Source: an uncultured Lachnospiraceae bacterium (GTDB taxonomy: Bacteria; Bacillota; Clostridia; Lachnospirales; Lachnospiraceae). From it: a DNA stretch of 64,000 nt. This document shows positions 44,801 to 52,491 of this stretch, piece by piece; the first letter of the stretch is position 1; every line of letters starts with the position of its first letter. A model generated the notes under the pieces. The model saw only the letters and a list, made by a program, of their open reading frames with translations. It was not told where the DNA came from and searched no databases. Location of the stretch: NCBI GenBank assembly GCA_947577185.1, contig CANPUE010000005.1, forward strand, positions 1-64,000, read 5' to 3'. A program made the translations under genes and the position numbers.

Positions 44801-45104
44801 CCTGAAACTGCAGGGCGTTTTTGGAATTGGTATGGAAGAAAAAAAACAAGTGACTGATACTTCTGTCATTCAGGCTCTTTTGGAGATGCTCCGAAACTGT
44901 ATGCAGGAGATGGACATTGATCAGGCAGACCAGTTGATGGAGCAGCTGAGGGCCTATGAATATCCGGATGAGATACAGCAGGACATGAGGAAACTTGCTG
45001 ATACAGTGATCAATCTGGATATTGAGGAAGCAGACCGTCTTGTAACTCTTTTGACCGGGAAGATGGAAGCAGGCGCCTGGCAGGGCGGGGAGGTAGAAGG
45101 TTGA
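41883..45104 (+). CDS. Hybrid histidine kinase with 7TM sensor, receiver and HPt
   Basis: Membrane phosphorelay protein of 1073 aa; ATG 41883 with GGAAAGG is preferred over an upstream TTG. It has an N-terminal helix, an extracellular domain (about 30-195) and seven helices (about 200-415), resembling 7TMR-DISM receptors. A coiled coil follows, then HisKA with H465 (HMSHEIRTPINAV) and HATPase_c (GSGLGMNITMRL). A receiver has D763 (LIFLDHMMPGMDG), and an HPt domain has H925 (VHAMKSLAATVG). A final ~130-residue helical region resembles another helical bundle. All four relay sites for His-Asp-His transfer are in one chain. The next gene, overlapping by 4 bp, encodes a double-receiver protein that is the likely phosphate acceptor. 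Confidence 0.9.
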   Translation: MKKLRKLAGLSVFLILVFMVIALFRYQSEEEMQMPILPDKMEYPYDEGWCMIPFDSDVLSKEDVQDDEKMQALIKEKLDREEYQEVEFPYEGKRGTQEVIVFRNTLSEDYAGLTINFASQGASVRVFLDGERIYAYEPEENAVIGRIPGEHENYIDVPNVFQEGELWIEMITSGSYEVPTLGEITIETRDMVIINVVGNSVIDIGCCILILLMSVIMFILALIRRYTHQPGRGEVFLGLTGFAAGIYCFIGTDTLSIFYDVQGAYEMQEYLILLIPLFLTQYFERNLHTLFPRRFSLLIWCASLNAAAQIILQLLGIRHLENMANVTALVLGIVCVVAVVSLIQSDYGRKYYLALLSITSILVLLSGAIANVIINAFFGTVRGNAAGQYSMAVFSILMAVMHVFQVSKEYRANAEEHADLLKEKVKEAQQQNMQMAIAKKEADLAKQEAVAANEAKGKFLAHMSHEIRTPINAVLGMDEMILRESKEENIKSYAMDIRIAGQTLLALINDILDFSKIDSGKMEIVPVEYDVSSLIHDLINMTTQRMGDKNIRLEVETDHEIPSRLYGDDVRIRQVLTNILTNAVKYTHEGTVWFRVQGYRKEDTAMLRFEIEDTGIGIKEEDLPKLSAEFERIEENRNRNIEGSGLGMNITMRLLNLLGSRLEVESIYGKGSKFAFELEQKIVDPAPIGDFKSRVQQIAEQYSYKTKLCAPDAEVLVVDDNAVNRKVFWNLLKETQIQVTDAEGGAECLELIKAHHYDLIFLDHMMPGMDGVETLHRIRELSGHPCENTPIIVLTANAVSGAKEKYLAEGFDDFLSKPIAPEKLENMIRRMLPQELLQEVEERENEKTASGQNGGGTTGNPTEEFPFVEGLDWQYAWLHLPDQELLEYTVKEFYEQIESAADQLEQAYLKITEPEFLDSYRIQVHAMKSLAATVGIMPLSGVAKLLEYAAKDGKIEMILSVTPSFLEEWRSYHLKLQGVFGIGMEEKKQVTDTSVIQALLEMLRNCMQEMDIDQADQLMEQLRAYEYPDEIQQDMRKLADTVINLDIEEADRLVTLLTGKMEAGAWQGGEVEG

Positions 45105-45889
45105 AGAAAATTTTGTTGATTGGAAAGCTGAACACGGTGGTGAAAGAGACAAACCAGTTTTTATCACGTTTTTTCCATGTCCAGCTTTGTTCGGAGAATG
45201 CGGGTGTTCTGGAAGGTATGATGAAGATTGTCAATCCGGATCTGGTGCTTGTCAGCCTGATCGGAGCCTATGACATTGATAAGTCTATCTTTTTTTTGCT
45301 GAGTGACAGATACACGCATATTCCGGTGCTGACCATCGGCACAAAAGAGGAGAGCAGTACTTTCTTTAAATATTATGAAGGCGGTCAGTTTGAAAATCTG
45401 ATCCGCCCGGTGGAAAACACGCGTATCATGGAAGCGGTGTGCAAAAGGCTTGGACTGGAAAGAGAACAGGTAGAAAGAGATGCGGCGCAGGAGAAAAAAG
45501 AAAACGACGGCCGCAAGAGGATACTGGTGGTTGATGACAACGGTACGATGCTGCGGACGATGAAAGCCATGCTGTCAGAGCGATATGAAGTTGCGGTAGC
45601 GGTTTCCGGGGCGCAGGCCATGACCTCAATCGGAAAAAAGCGGCCTGATTTGATTCTGTTAGACTACGAGATGCCGGTCTGCGACGGGAGGATGACATTG
45701 GAAATGATCCGTGCGGATGAAGAGATGAAGGATATTCCAGTCATCTTCCTGACTGCAGTCAATGACAGAGCCAATATTGAGGCTGTCCTGAAATTAAAAC
45801 CTGCCGGTTATTTCCTGAAACCTCCGGTGAAAGACATGCTTTTGGAGGAAATTGAGAAAATCCTGAATCAGCAGCCTGAAAATATGTAA
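45101..45889 (+). CDS. Double-receiver response regulator without output domain
   Basis: Cytoplasmic protein of 262 aa; TTG start inside the kinase stop (TTGA), with GGGAGG 7 bp before. The N-terminal part (1-120) looks like a degenerate receiver lacking the acidic pocket. The C-terminal receiver (about 135-255) is complete, with VVDDNGTM, DLILLDYEMPVCDG and FLKPPV. It has no DNA-binding or enzymatic domain, so it probably works through protein contact, as CheY-like regulators do. Stop-start overlap makes it the obligate partner of the hybrid kinase. Confidence 0.85.
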   Translation: MKKILLIGKLNTVVKETNQFLSRFFHVQLCSENAGVLEGMMKIVNPDLVLVSLIGAYDIDKSIFFLLSDRYTHIPVLTIGTKEESSTFFKYYEGGQFENLIRPVENTRIMEAVCKRLGLEREQVERDAAQEKKENDGRKRILVVDDNGTMLRTMKAMLSERYEVAVAVSGAQAMTSIGKKRPDLILLDYEMPVCDGRMTLEMIRADEEMKDIPVIFLTAVNDRANIEAVLKLKPAGYFLKPPVKDMLLEEIEKILNQQPENM

Positions 45890-45909
45890 ATAATTTTAAA
45901 AATGACATA

Positions 45910-45975
45910 TTCAGGACGGAGTCGCAGGAGGAATCCGGAATCCTGCTGCAAAAGCGGAAAGCCGTATGTCCTGAA
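45910..45975 (+). ncRNA. Candidate structured RNA leader
   Basis: TTCAGGAC (45910-45917) pairs perfectly with GTCCTGAA (45968-45975). Inside, GCAGGA (45924-45929) pairs with TCCTGC (45941-45946), and CGG pairs with CCG across AAAG (45954-45964). The result is a three-way junction about 100 bp before the rhamnose mutarotase gene. It matches no riboswitch class I can recall, has no T-run, and could also be a simple mRNA stabiliser. Confidence 0.35.
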
Positions 45976-46075
45976 GAACCGGGTCAGAGAGAAGAATTGC
46001 AAAATCTATGCAGATATTATATCATGAAAAAAACAGGGAGACAGTGATCCCCAGGGAAAGGAGAAGATTCATACA

Positions 46076-46387
46076 ATGATCAAAGGCTTTAAAATGAAGT
46101 TATACCCCGGCAAAGAGGCGGAATATGAAAAACGCCACAATGAACTCTGGCCGGAAATGAAAGACATGATCCACGAACACGGCGGAAAAAACTATTCTAT
46201 TTTTCTCGACAGGGAGACCCTGACCCTGTTTGGTTATATTGAAATAGAAGACGAGGAACGCTGGGCAAAGGGCGCAGACACAGCCATTAACAGAAAGTGG
46301 TGGGATTTCATGGCAGATGTCATGGAAACAAATCCTGACAACAGTCCCGTGTCGGTGGACTTACAGGCGGTGTTTCATCTTCCCTAG
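46076..46387 (+). CDS. rhaM: L-rhamnose mutarotase
   Basis: Protein of 103 aa matching RhaM: MIKGFKMKLYPGKEAEYEKR, then HNELWPEM with the catalytic Tyr/His region, then YSIFLDRETLTLFGYIE and RKWWDFMADVM. It interconverts alpha and beta anomers of L-rhamnose, speeding entry of the sugar into rhamnose isomerase. A long GGAAAGGAG site precedes the ATG. No rhaA, rhaB or rhaD gene is adjacent; two other sugar-isomerase-type genes follow after a repeat, so it may serve another 6-deoxy sugar or aldose in the same pathway. Confidence 0.88.
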   Translation: MIKGFKMKLYPGKEAEYEKRHNELWPEMKDMIHEHGGKNYSIFLDRETLTLFGYIEIEDEERWAKGADTAINRKWWDFMADVMETNPDNSPVSVDLQAVFHLP

Positions 46388-46434
46388 ATTGAAAAATCAT
46401 GCTGATGCACTGATTTTTCAATCGGCAATTTGAG
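46388..46434. repeat. Dispersed repeat R2, copy 2
   Basis: A perfect inverted repeat, ATTGAAAAATCA (46388-46399) with TGATTTTTCAAT (46411-46422), starts 1 bp after the mutarotase stop. It continues CGGCAATTTGAG. CCGACGCG follows at about 46477. It shares the sequence with copies 1 and 3. Confidence 0.7.
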
Positions 46435-46566
46435 CCATGGCCTCAAATATGCCTTGATTGCAGTCGGAAATTTGAAATTTCCGACGCGTGTTCTTCATGA
46501 CAAGGATATGTGAAGAGAAGTTTTTAAAAGAATCGTACAAGAAGTGAAGGAAAGGAAGAATGTAAT

Positions 46567-47205
46567 ATGAAAATCGCATTAATCAATGAAAACAGCCAGG
46601 CGGCTAAAAACGATCTGATCTATCAGGCATTGACGAAAGTAGTGGTTCCGATGGGGCATACGGTCGATAATTACGGAATGTACAGTGCACAGGATGAGGC
46701 ACAGCTTACTTATGTTCAGAACGGTATTTTAGGTGCAATTCTGTTAAACAGCGGAGCAGCCGACTATGTGATCACAGGCTGCGGCACGGGAGAGGGTGCC
46801 ATGCTTGCCATGAACAGTTTTCCGGGTGTGATCTGCGGTCATGTGGAAGACCCTGTTGACGCGTACACCTTTGCCCATGTGAATGACGGAAATGCCGTAG
46901 CGCTCCCGTTTGCCAAAGGTTTCGGCTGGGGCGGCGAACTGAATCTGGAATATATATTTGAAAAATTATTTGGTTTCGGACATGGCAAGGGCTATCCGGC
47001 GGAACGCGTGGAGCCGGAAATGAGAAATAAGAGAATCCTTGACGAAGTGCGCAGCAAGACGCTGCGTCCGCTTCTTGAGTGTCTGCAGGCGATAGACCAG
47101 GACCTTGTAAAGGGCGCTGTTGCCGGCGCTGATTTTGAAAAGCTTTTCTTTGCAAACTGCAAAGATGAAGCGATCGCAGACTATGTGAGAGAATTGAGAA
47201 AATAA
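46567..47205 (+). CDS. RpiB/LacA/LacB family sugar-phosphate isomerase
   Basis: Protein of 212 aa with the RpiB fold pattern: MKIALINENSQAAKNDLIYQ, DNYGMY, then ITGCGTGEGAMLAMNSFPG, the phosphate-binding and catalytic region, and HVNDGNAVALP. The usual catalytic Cys region of RpiB is present as VITGCGTG. It is longer than typical RpiB (about 145-150 aa), with a C-terminal extension found in the RpiB/LacA/LacB family variants of Firmicutes. It likely isomerises a sugar or sugar phosphate. It is followed 34 bp later by a TIM-barrel isomerase/epimerase gene. Confidence 0.8.
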   Translation: MKIALINENSQAAKNDLIYQALTKVVVPMGHTVDNYGMYSAQDEAQLTYVQNGILGAILLNSGAADYVITGCGTGEGAMLAMNSFPGVICGHVEDPVDAYTFAHVNDGNAVALPFAKGFGWGGELNLEYIFEKLFGFGHGKGYPAERVEPEMRNKRILDEVRSKTLRPLLECLQAIDQDLVKGAVAGADFEKLFFANCKDEAIADYVRELRK

Positions 47206-47239
47206 GAGGCGAAAATCCTGAAAGGAGCATAAGAATCGA

Positions 47240-48052
47240 ATGAAGATCGGTGTGCGTGCCCATGATTACGGCAAAATGGAGATCGAGAGGATGGCGGAGA
47301 CTCTGCATCGGGAAGGCTATGAGGCGGCGCAGCTTGCACTGCCGAAAGTTTTTGCAGGGATCGACAGTTATGACGATATTACGCTGCGGCATCTGGAACG
47401 TATCCGCCTGGCATTTGAGAAGTGGAATGTGGAGATTCCTGTGTTTGGCTGTTACATGGATCTGGGGAATCCCGATGACGGGATCCGCAGTGCGGCGGTT
47501 TCGACATTAAAAAAGTGTCTGGCCTACAGCAAAGAAGTCGGCGCAAACGTGGTGGGAACGGAGACTGCGTATCCGCATCTGTCCGGAGAGGAAAAGGCAA
47601 AATGGTATCCTTATATGACAGACAGCATCAAACGTGTCGTGGATGAGGCGGCAAGACTGGATGTCCGTCTGGCAGTCGAACCGGTATACTGGCATCCGCT
47701 TGAGAACCTGGAAGCCGTGATCGATGTGATGGAACAGGTGGGTGATAAAGAACATTTAAGAATGATTTTTGATCCTTCCAACCTGCTGCAATTTCCCGAT
47801 ACAACGGATCAGGATGCTTACTGGAATGAGTGGCTGTCCGGTGCAGGAGACTATATTGAAGCGATGCATATCAAGGATTTTTATTTTGACGAGAATGGTC
47901 AATACCGGACAACGCCCCTTGGAAAAGGCGTGATCCGGTATGAGGCAATTTCCGCATGGCTTCATGAGAACAGACCCGACATGTATCTTCTGCGGGAAGA
48001 AATGAACCCGGAAATTGCAAAAGCAGACATTGCGTTTATGAAGAACCTATAA
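47240..48052 (+). CDS. Sugar phosphate isomerase/epimerase, TIM barrel
   Basis: Protein of 270 aa of the xylose-isomerase-like TIM-barrel family. Metal-ligand regions are LAVEPVYWHPLENLEAV, MIFDPSNLLQF, EAMHIKDFYF and LREEMNPE. These supply the Glu, Asp, His and Glu of the divalent-metal site. AAAGGAG precedes the ATG. Typical reactions are 2- or 3-epimerisation or aldose-ketose isomerisation of unusual sugars. Together with the RpiB-like and mutarotase genes it points to use of a less common hexose or deoxy-sugar. Its 3' end overlaps the opposing phosphoesterase gene by 17 bp. Confidence 0.85.
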   Translation: MKIGVRAHDYGKMEIERMAETLHREGYEAAQLALPKVFAGIDSYDDITLRHLERIRLAFEKWNVEIPVFGCYMDLGNPDDGIRSAAVSTLKKCLAYSKEVGANVVGTETAYPHLSGEEKAKWYPYMTDSIKRVVDEAARLDVRLAVEPVYWHPLENLEAVIDVMEQVGDKEHLRMIFDPSNLLQFPDTTDQDAYWNEWLSGAGDYIEAMHIKDFYFDENGQYRTTPLGKGVIRYEAISAWLHENRPDMYLLREEMNPEIAKADIAFMKNL

Positions 48053-48932
48053 CAACGGGGCCGGCCATGATCTCTCTTGATACATACAGTGTCATATCAG
48101 GCCGGACGGCCAGCGTCCATTTAACCAGTTTCATGTGCATGCGTTCAATTTCAAGACAGGTGATACAGCCTGGATGAACACAGCTTCCGGTGTTATAATA
48201 ATAAGGATCGTCTTCGGATAGAGCGGGGCGGTGTGTGTGTCCGGTGATCAGGATATGGTTTTCCTGTTTCGCCCAGTGACGCAGGCGCTGCTCCGCTTTG
48301 TTTTTCCGCGTATAATTTTTGGCGGCGCTCGTAGGATCGAGGACGCCGTAACGTTCTAACGGTTTCCACACATAGCGGACGAGAAAGCGGGAAACGCGCC
48401 ATAACGTAGAATTGAACAGATCCGTCTGATGGCCGTGTGTCAGATAAATATTTTTGGCGCCCGGGGATGACCTGTTTTCCAGGATAAGTCCCGGATAAAA
48501 TGTCACATCTGCCAGAAACGAGGGATCTTCATGCAGGAGGTCTGCGGCGTACTGTGAATAGGAAGAACAGCTTTTGGCAAGATAGCGGGCATCCTTTTTT
48601 ACGATGTCGTGATTCCCGTAGAGCAGATACAGCCGTCCCCTATCATGAAAACGTGAAAGTATCCGGAAAATATCGCTGTGAGTCTCCAAAATCTGCTTCA
48701 TGCCGCGGTTTTCCCATAATTCGTCGCCGTCCCCCAGTTCGATATAGGTGTAGCCACGGCTGTAATAGTGCCATAAAGCAGCGAAAAACAGGTTCTGGTT
48801 TTTGAGAAAATTGTCATTGGAGGTTCCCGTACCACGGTGACAGTCGCTGATCAGTACATATTTTGAACAGGGCGTCAGCGGAAGTCTTGGCGCGTCCAGG
48901 AAGGAACGGTTCAGTCGGGAATAATAACTCAT
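48036..48932 (-). CDS. Calcineurin-like metallophosphoesterase
   Basis: Enzyme of 298 aa from ATG 48932, whose ATGA overlaps the stop of the upstream gene; a 63-bp longer frame lies inside that gene and is rejected. Motifs in order are VLISDCHRG (D-x-H), ELGDGDELW (GD), YLLYGNHD (GNHD), THGHQ and ITGHTHRP (GHxH), with a central YTRKNKAEQRLRHW helix. This set resembles LpxH/YbbF-type phosphoesterases with two metals. Substrate unknown. Translational coupling with the DUF4474 gene suggests one pathway. Confidence 0.85.
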   Translation of the reverse strand: MSYYSRLNRSFLDAPRLPLTPCSKYVLISDCHRGTGTSNDNFLKNQNLFFAALWHYYSRGYTYIELGDGDELWENRGMKQILETHSDIFRILSRFHDRGRLYLLYGNHDIVKKDARYLAKSCSSYSQYAADLLHEDPSFLADVTFYPGLILENRSSPGAKNIYLTHGHQTDLFNSTLWRVSRFLVRYVWKPLERYGVLDPTSAAKNYTRKNKAEQRLRHWAKQENHILITGHTHRPALSEDDPYYYNTGSCVHPGCITCLEIERMHMKLVKWTLAVRPDMTLYVSREIMAGPVVIGSS

Positions 48933-49804
48933 ACTGACCGACCTGCCTTTTTGAACAGCCGGCGGAATGCGTACGGCATGTAATAATACAGACACAGGAC
49001 TCTGTCGATCGAGAGCTTAAAGGGTCTGGTGACCCGGCAAAAGAGCCGGCAGAACAGGCGGTTAAAGAACAGAGCGATGCGGATCCGTATCCTGCCAAAT
49101 ATGGAACAGGTGTGTGTGCATCCTGCAAATGTGAAGGAAACGACACAGCCCCGGCGGCAGACCTGATCGACATTACATCCGCTCCTTAGGAGGCCGTGGA
49201 CGAACGCATCGGCCATTTTAGGAGACAGCAGCGTGATGGATGCGTGCAGACAAAGCTGCGACGGCTTATAAAAGCGTCCCGGGATAAAAGCGGTGAGCCA
49301 CCAGTGTCTGGCGTCAATCTGTGCGATACACTGGTCTTTGTCGGCGAGACACAGGGAAAGATGAAGCATATCCTTATCCTCGACACACTGGAAAAGCGTA
49401 TGATCCATTTCAGGCGTCTCCAGGATCCGGTCTGCATAGTAGATGCCGATCTCACATCCTGCGTTGATGCCGTACTGGCCTTTCCAAAACTCGATCAGCC
49501 ATGTTCTGTCCCGGTAAGTAAAATACACGGGCAGACAATCAAACACCATGTTGAAATGAGAGGAGGCTTTGTCAAATAAAGCCGTATAGCCGAATTCCCT
49601 CTGCCAGGCGTCAATACGCGAGGAAAAGAGATCCTGGCAGGCGATATAGGTGTACCCAAAGGGGGCGATCAGCGCATCCAGCGTTTCACATTTTTCCTCC
49701 ATACACATACAGCATATTTTTTTGATGATTTTCTTTTTCCGGAAACAGTGGAAACAAGAGAAGAAGAGAATGAACAGAAGCAAAGCAGTAAAAAATAAAT
49801 ACAT
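48929..49804 (-). CDS. DUF4474 membrane-anchored protein
   Basis: Protein of 291 aa. One N-terminal membrane helix (LFFTALLLFILFFSC) is followed by a Cys-rich short stretch (CCMCMEEKC) and the DUF4474 domain with FGYTALFDKASSHFNMVFDC, RTWLIEFWKGQYGIN and EIGIYYADRIL. A Cys/Arg/Phe-rich tail follows. The function of DUF4474 is unknown. GGGAAAGG precedes the ATG. It is translationally coupled to the metallophosphoesterase. Confidence 0.8.
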   Translation of the reverse strand: MYLFFTALLLFILFFSCFHCFRKKKIIKKICCMCMEEKCETLDALIAPFGYTYIACQDLFSSRIDAWQREFGYTALFDKASSHFNMVFDCLPVYFTYRDRTWLIEFWKGQYGINAGCEIGIYYADRILETPEMDHTLFQCVEDKDMLHLSLCLADKDQCIAQIDARHWWLTAFIPGRFYKPSQLCLHASITLLSPKMADAFVHGLLRSGCNVDQVCRRGCVVSFTFAGCTHTCSIFGRIRIRIALFFNRLFCRLFCRVTRPFKLSIDRVLCLYYYMPYAFRRLFKKAGRSV

Positions 49805-49933
49805 ATTGAAATCCTTTCCCTCCCCTTGCTTTATCGTATGGTTTCTGCGGCCAAAAGTGACTGATTTCGTCGGGTAAAAGCAAAAAAAGACACAAACCTG
49901 GTAAAATTCGACATAAAGAAAACGGCTTTGCGC

Positions 49934-49961
49934 TTGTAATCGGCAGTATTTTCTTTATAAT
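49934..49961 (+). promoter_or_regulatory. SigA-type promoter of the three-gene signalling operon
   Basis: TTGTAA (49934-49939), 16 bp, TATAAT (49956-49961), about 55 bp before the hybrid kinase ATG. Confidence 0.6.
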
Positions 49962-50020
49962 GTTTTTTTATATAGGAATAGTATAAAGTGTATGTGACAT
50001 GATTATATTTAGGACTTCAT

Positions 50021-51613
50021 ATGTTTAAATTCTTGAAAGACCGCTATGACAAAAAGCGGCCAGGTCTTATTTTAGCAGATGGAATCTTCGACTTCATATT
50101 AAGTATAGATGTCAGGAAAGGTACTTATTTACGGAAGTACGGAAAAAAGAACCTGCCGTTTTCCCTGCCGGAGAAAGGGAAATACGACGACCTGTTAAGC
50201 AGCCTGCGGGGAAGCCTCTGTGAGGGCGAAACGCAATTTTCCCAGAATATGAAACTGATCAGGATTGTGGGAAGTCTGATGGTGCAGGAACTGTACAGCG
50301 TATCCGGCAGGTTTCAAACAGGAGAGACTGTTTCTTACAAAAGAATCCTGTTTCTTTATGGCGGGCACAAAGAAATTATCGCGCTCTGTGAGGATATTAC
50401 CGTTGTTTCCGAATACAGGGAAGCACAGCAGAGAATAGATGACAGCTCCAGGGAACGCGAAGAAGAGCTGCAGTCCTTAAAAAAACGAATCACTTATCTT
50501 GTTCACGAGATCAGGTCCCCACTCAATAGTATTTATGGAAATCTTGACATCCTGCAGATGGAGACATATAAAAGTAACAGATATCTGGAAAACGCCATTC
50601 TTTCTGCGGAATATCTTCTTCGTCTGGTGAACAGCGTCTTAAATATTTCTGCGATTGAAAATGACAACAGCATAAGGAAGACAGAAGCGGTAACTTTGGA
50701 AGAACTGGTAAGGTGCCCGAAAGGTATGTTTGAATACGAAGCGGCGAAGAAAAATATCAGACTGCTCTTTCATTTGGGAGAGCCGGTATACCGCTATCTA
50801 TATCTGGAGAGAGAGCTGATTCAGCAGATCATGATCAATCTGATCTCGAATGCGGTCAAATACTCGCAGGAGGGCGGAGAGATCGGCTGTATGATCACAC
50901 AGCGGTATCTGGAGGAAAAGAGAGTCCGGCTTGTTCTGGAGGTGGTGGATACGGGTATCGGTATGGAAAAGGAATTTCTGCTTGAAAATTTTTCCGGTGT
51001 CTGGGCAGAGCAGGTAAGAGAATACCGCAAGGACAAGACGCCGGGAAACGGCATGGGTCTTGCGATCACAAAGCATCTGGTGGATCTTTTGCATGGCAGC
51101 ATCAAAATTGACAGCCGTGCAGACGATGGAACGAAAATAACCGTAGAATTCGAGACGGATGGGGATGATGTGCTCTATGACAAAGGGCAAATGCCTGAAA
51201 GGGAAGCGGATGAATTTCCGCAGGCAGGCGTTTCAGGAATAAAGAGAGCATTGGTTGCGGAAGATGAGGATTCCAGTATGGATGTATTGTGCGGGTACTT
51301 AAAGAGGCTGGGCATTGCATTTGATCAGACGTATGACGGAGATGAGGTTACGGCAGTCTTTGAACAGTCTGAGGAAAACTATTATGATGTGATCCTGATG
51401 GATATCAATATGCCGGCCAAAAGCGGCATCGAAGCGGTCCGGACGATCAGGCGGATGGGGAGAAAAGACAATTGTCTGCCGATTATTGCCATGACGGCGG
51501 ACACGCTTGGACAGCAGACACTGCGTGAATTATCCGCCCAGGTGGACGGTTATCTTATAAAGCCATATCGTCTGGAGGACATCAGAGCTGTTTTGTCAAA
51601 GTATCAGGTGTGA
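50021..51613 (+). CDS. Cytoplasmic hybrid histidine kinase
   Basis: Soluble kinase of 530 aa. The N-terminal ~140 residues form a PAS-like domain without membrane segments. HisKA has H162 in YLVHEIRSPLNSIYG. HATPase_c has NLISNAVKYS, DTGIGM and GMGLAI. A C-terminal receiver has VAEDEDSS, D461 in VILMDINMPAKSG and YLIKPY. The ribosome-binding site is weak (AGGA). It is first in a tightly packed operon with a LytS-like kinase and a regulator, just upstream of the flagellar flgM operon; a link to motility is inference from position. Confidence 0.88.
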   Translation: MFKFLKDRYDKKRPGLILADGIFDFILSIDVRKGTYLRKYGKKNLPFSLPEKGKYDDLLSSLRGSLCEGETQFSQNMKLIRIVGSLMVQELYSVSGRFQTGETVSYKRILFLYGGHKEIIALCEDITVVSEYREAQQRIDDSSREREEELQSLKKRITYLVHEIRSPLNSIYGNLDILQMETYKSNRYLENAILSAEYLLRLVNSVLNISAIENDNSIRKTEAVTLEELVRCPKGMFEYEAAKKNIRLLFHLGEPVYRYLYLERELIQQIMINLISNAVKYSQEGGEIGCMITQRYLEEKRVRLVLEVVDTGIGMEKEFLLENFSGVWAEQVREYRKDKTPGNGMGLAITKHLVDLLHGSIKIDSRADDGTKITVEFETDGDDVLYDKGQMPEREADEFPQAGVSGIKRALVAEDEDSSMDVLCGYLKRLGIAFDQTYDGDEVTAVFEQSEENYYDVILMDINMPAKSGIEAVRTIRRMGRKDNCLPIIAMTADTLGQQTLRELSAQVDGYLIKPYRLEDIRAVLSKYQV

Positions 51614-51615
51614 CA

Positions 51616-52491
51616 ATGATTGCAGCGATTGTAGATGGAATGCTTGTGATGCTTTCCATTACATTTCTTTGCGGGTATTTATATCAGGTCTTTATCAGAA
51701 AATCTGCAAAGATGAATTTAGAAGGAGCCGGACTGCTGTGTCTTCTGGCGATGGTGCTTATGGACATGATTCCCGTTTATGTGCAGGGAAAGGCTGTGGG
51801 AAACGGTATTCATATGCGGATCGGTCTGCTTCTGTATTTATTCTGTGCCGGCATACAACGCCTGAAAAAAGATCATTCAAGGCAGAGCCGGGAACTATAT
51901 TTTATACGTCAGATGAATCCCCATTTTATTTTTAATACGCTTGGCACGATACGCATTGTGACAAAGACCAATGCGAATCTGGCATATGATATGCTTTATG
52001 ATTTTTCAAAATGCCTGAGGGCAATGTTTCGTCCCTTTTTGAACAGCGATCCGATTCCGTTCAAAGAAGAGGCGGCGCATATCATATCTTATACGAATCT
52101 GGAAAAAATAAGATTTGGCAGTCATATCACGGTCCGCATGGAGATTACAGAAGATGATTTTCTCCTGCCGCCGCTGTCAGTACAGCCGCTTGTGGAAAAC
52201 GCCATACGGTACGGATTGCAAAGAGGAAGAAGAAAGGGAGTGGTGACAGTCAGAAGCTATCAGACAGCTTCAGAATATATTGTACAGGTAGAAGATGATG
52301 GAACTGGTTTCAACATTGCCGGGTGCTGCCTGCGTGGTGATAACGGTCCGGAGGCAGGCGGTCTGCAAAGGGTCAGATACCGTGTGGAACATATGGCAGG
52401 AGGTTATGTGGACATCAGGAGCATTGAAGGAACAGGCACTGTTATTACCCTGCATTTCCCCAAGGGGAAGAAAGGTATCGTGAAAATATGA
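51616..52491 (+). CDS. LytS/YehU-type sensor histidine kinase
   Basis: Protein of 291 aa; ATG 51616 uses AGGTG (51606-51610), while GTG 51610 in the preceding stop has no site. Three N-terminal membrane helices are followed by the His_kinase domain with phospho-acceptor in FIRQMNPHFIFNTLGTI. HATPase_c has LVENAIRYGLQ and DDGTGF. LytS-type kinases normally pair with LytTR regulators, but the next gene encodes a receiver fused to a SARP-like winged helix, an unusual match. Its stop overlaps the regulator start as ATGA. Confidence 0.85.
   Translation: MIAAIVDGMLVMLSITFLCGYLYQVFIRKSAKMNLEGAGLLCLLAMVLMDMIPVYVQGKAVGNGIHMRIGLLLYLFCAGIQRLKKDHSRQSRELYFIRQMNPHFIFNTLGTIRIVTKTNANLAYDMLYDFSKCLRAMFRPFLNSDPIPFKEEAAHIISYTNLEKIRFGSHITVRMEITEDDFLLPPLSVQPLVENAIRYGLQRGRRKGVVTVRSYQTASEYIVQVEDDGTGFNIAGCCLRGDNGPEAGGLQRVRYRVEHMAGGYVDIRSIEGTGTVITLHFPKGKKGIVKI

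Noticed and set aside
48933-48995. 21-residue N-terminal extension of the metallophosphoesterase
   Set aside because: It lies inside the DUF4474 gene. The ATGA overlap at 48929-48932 gives a normal coupled start.
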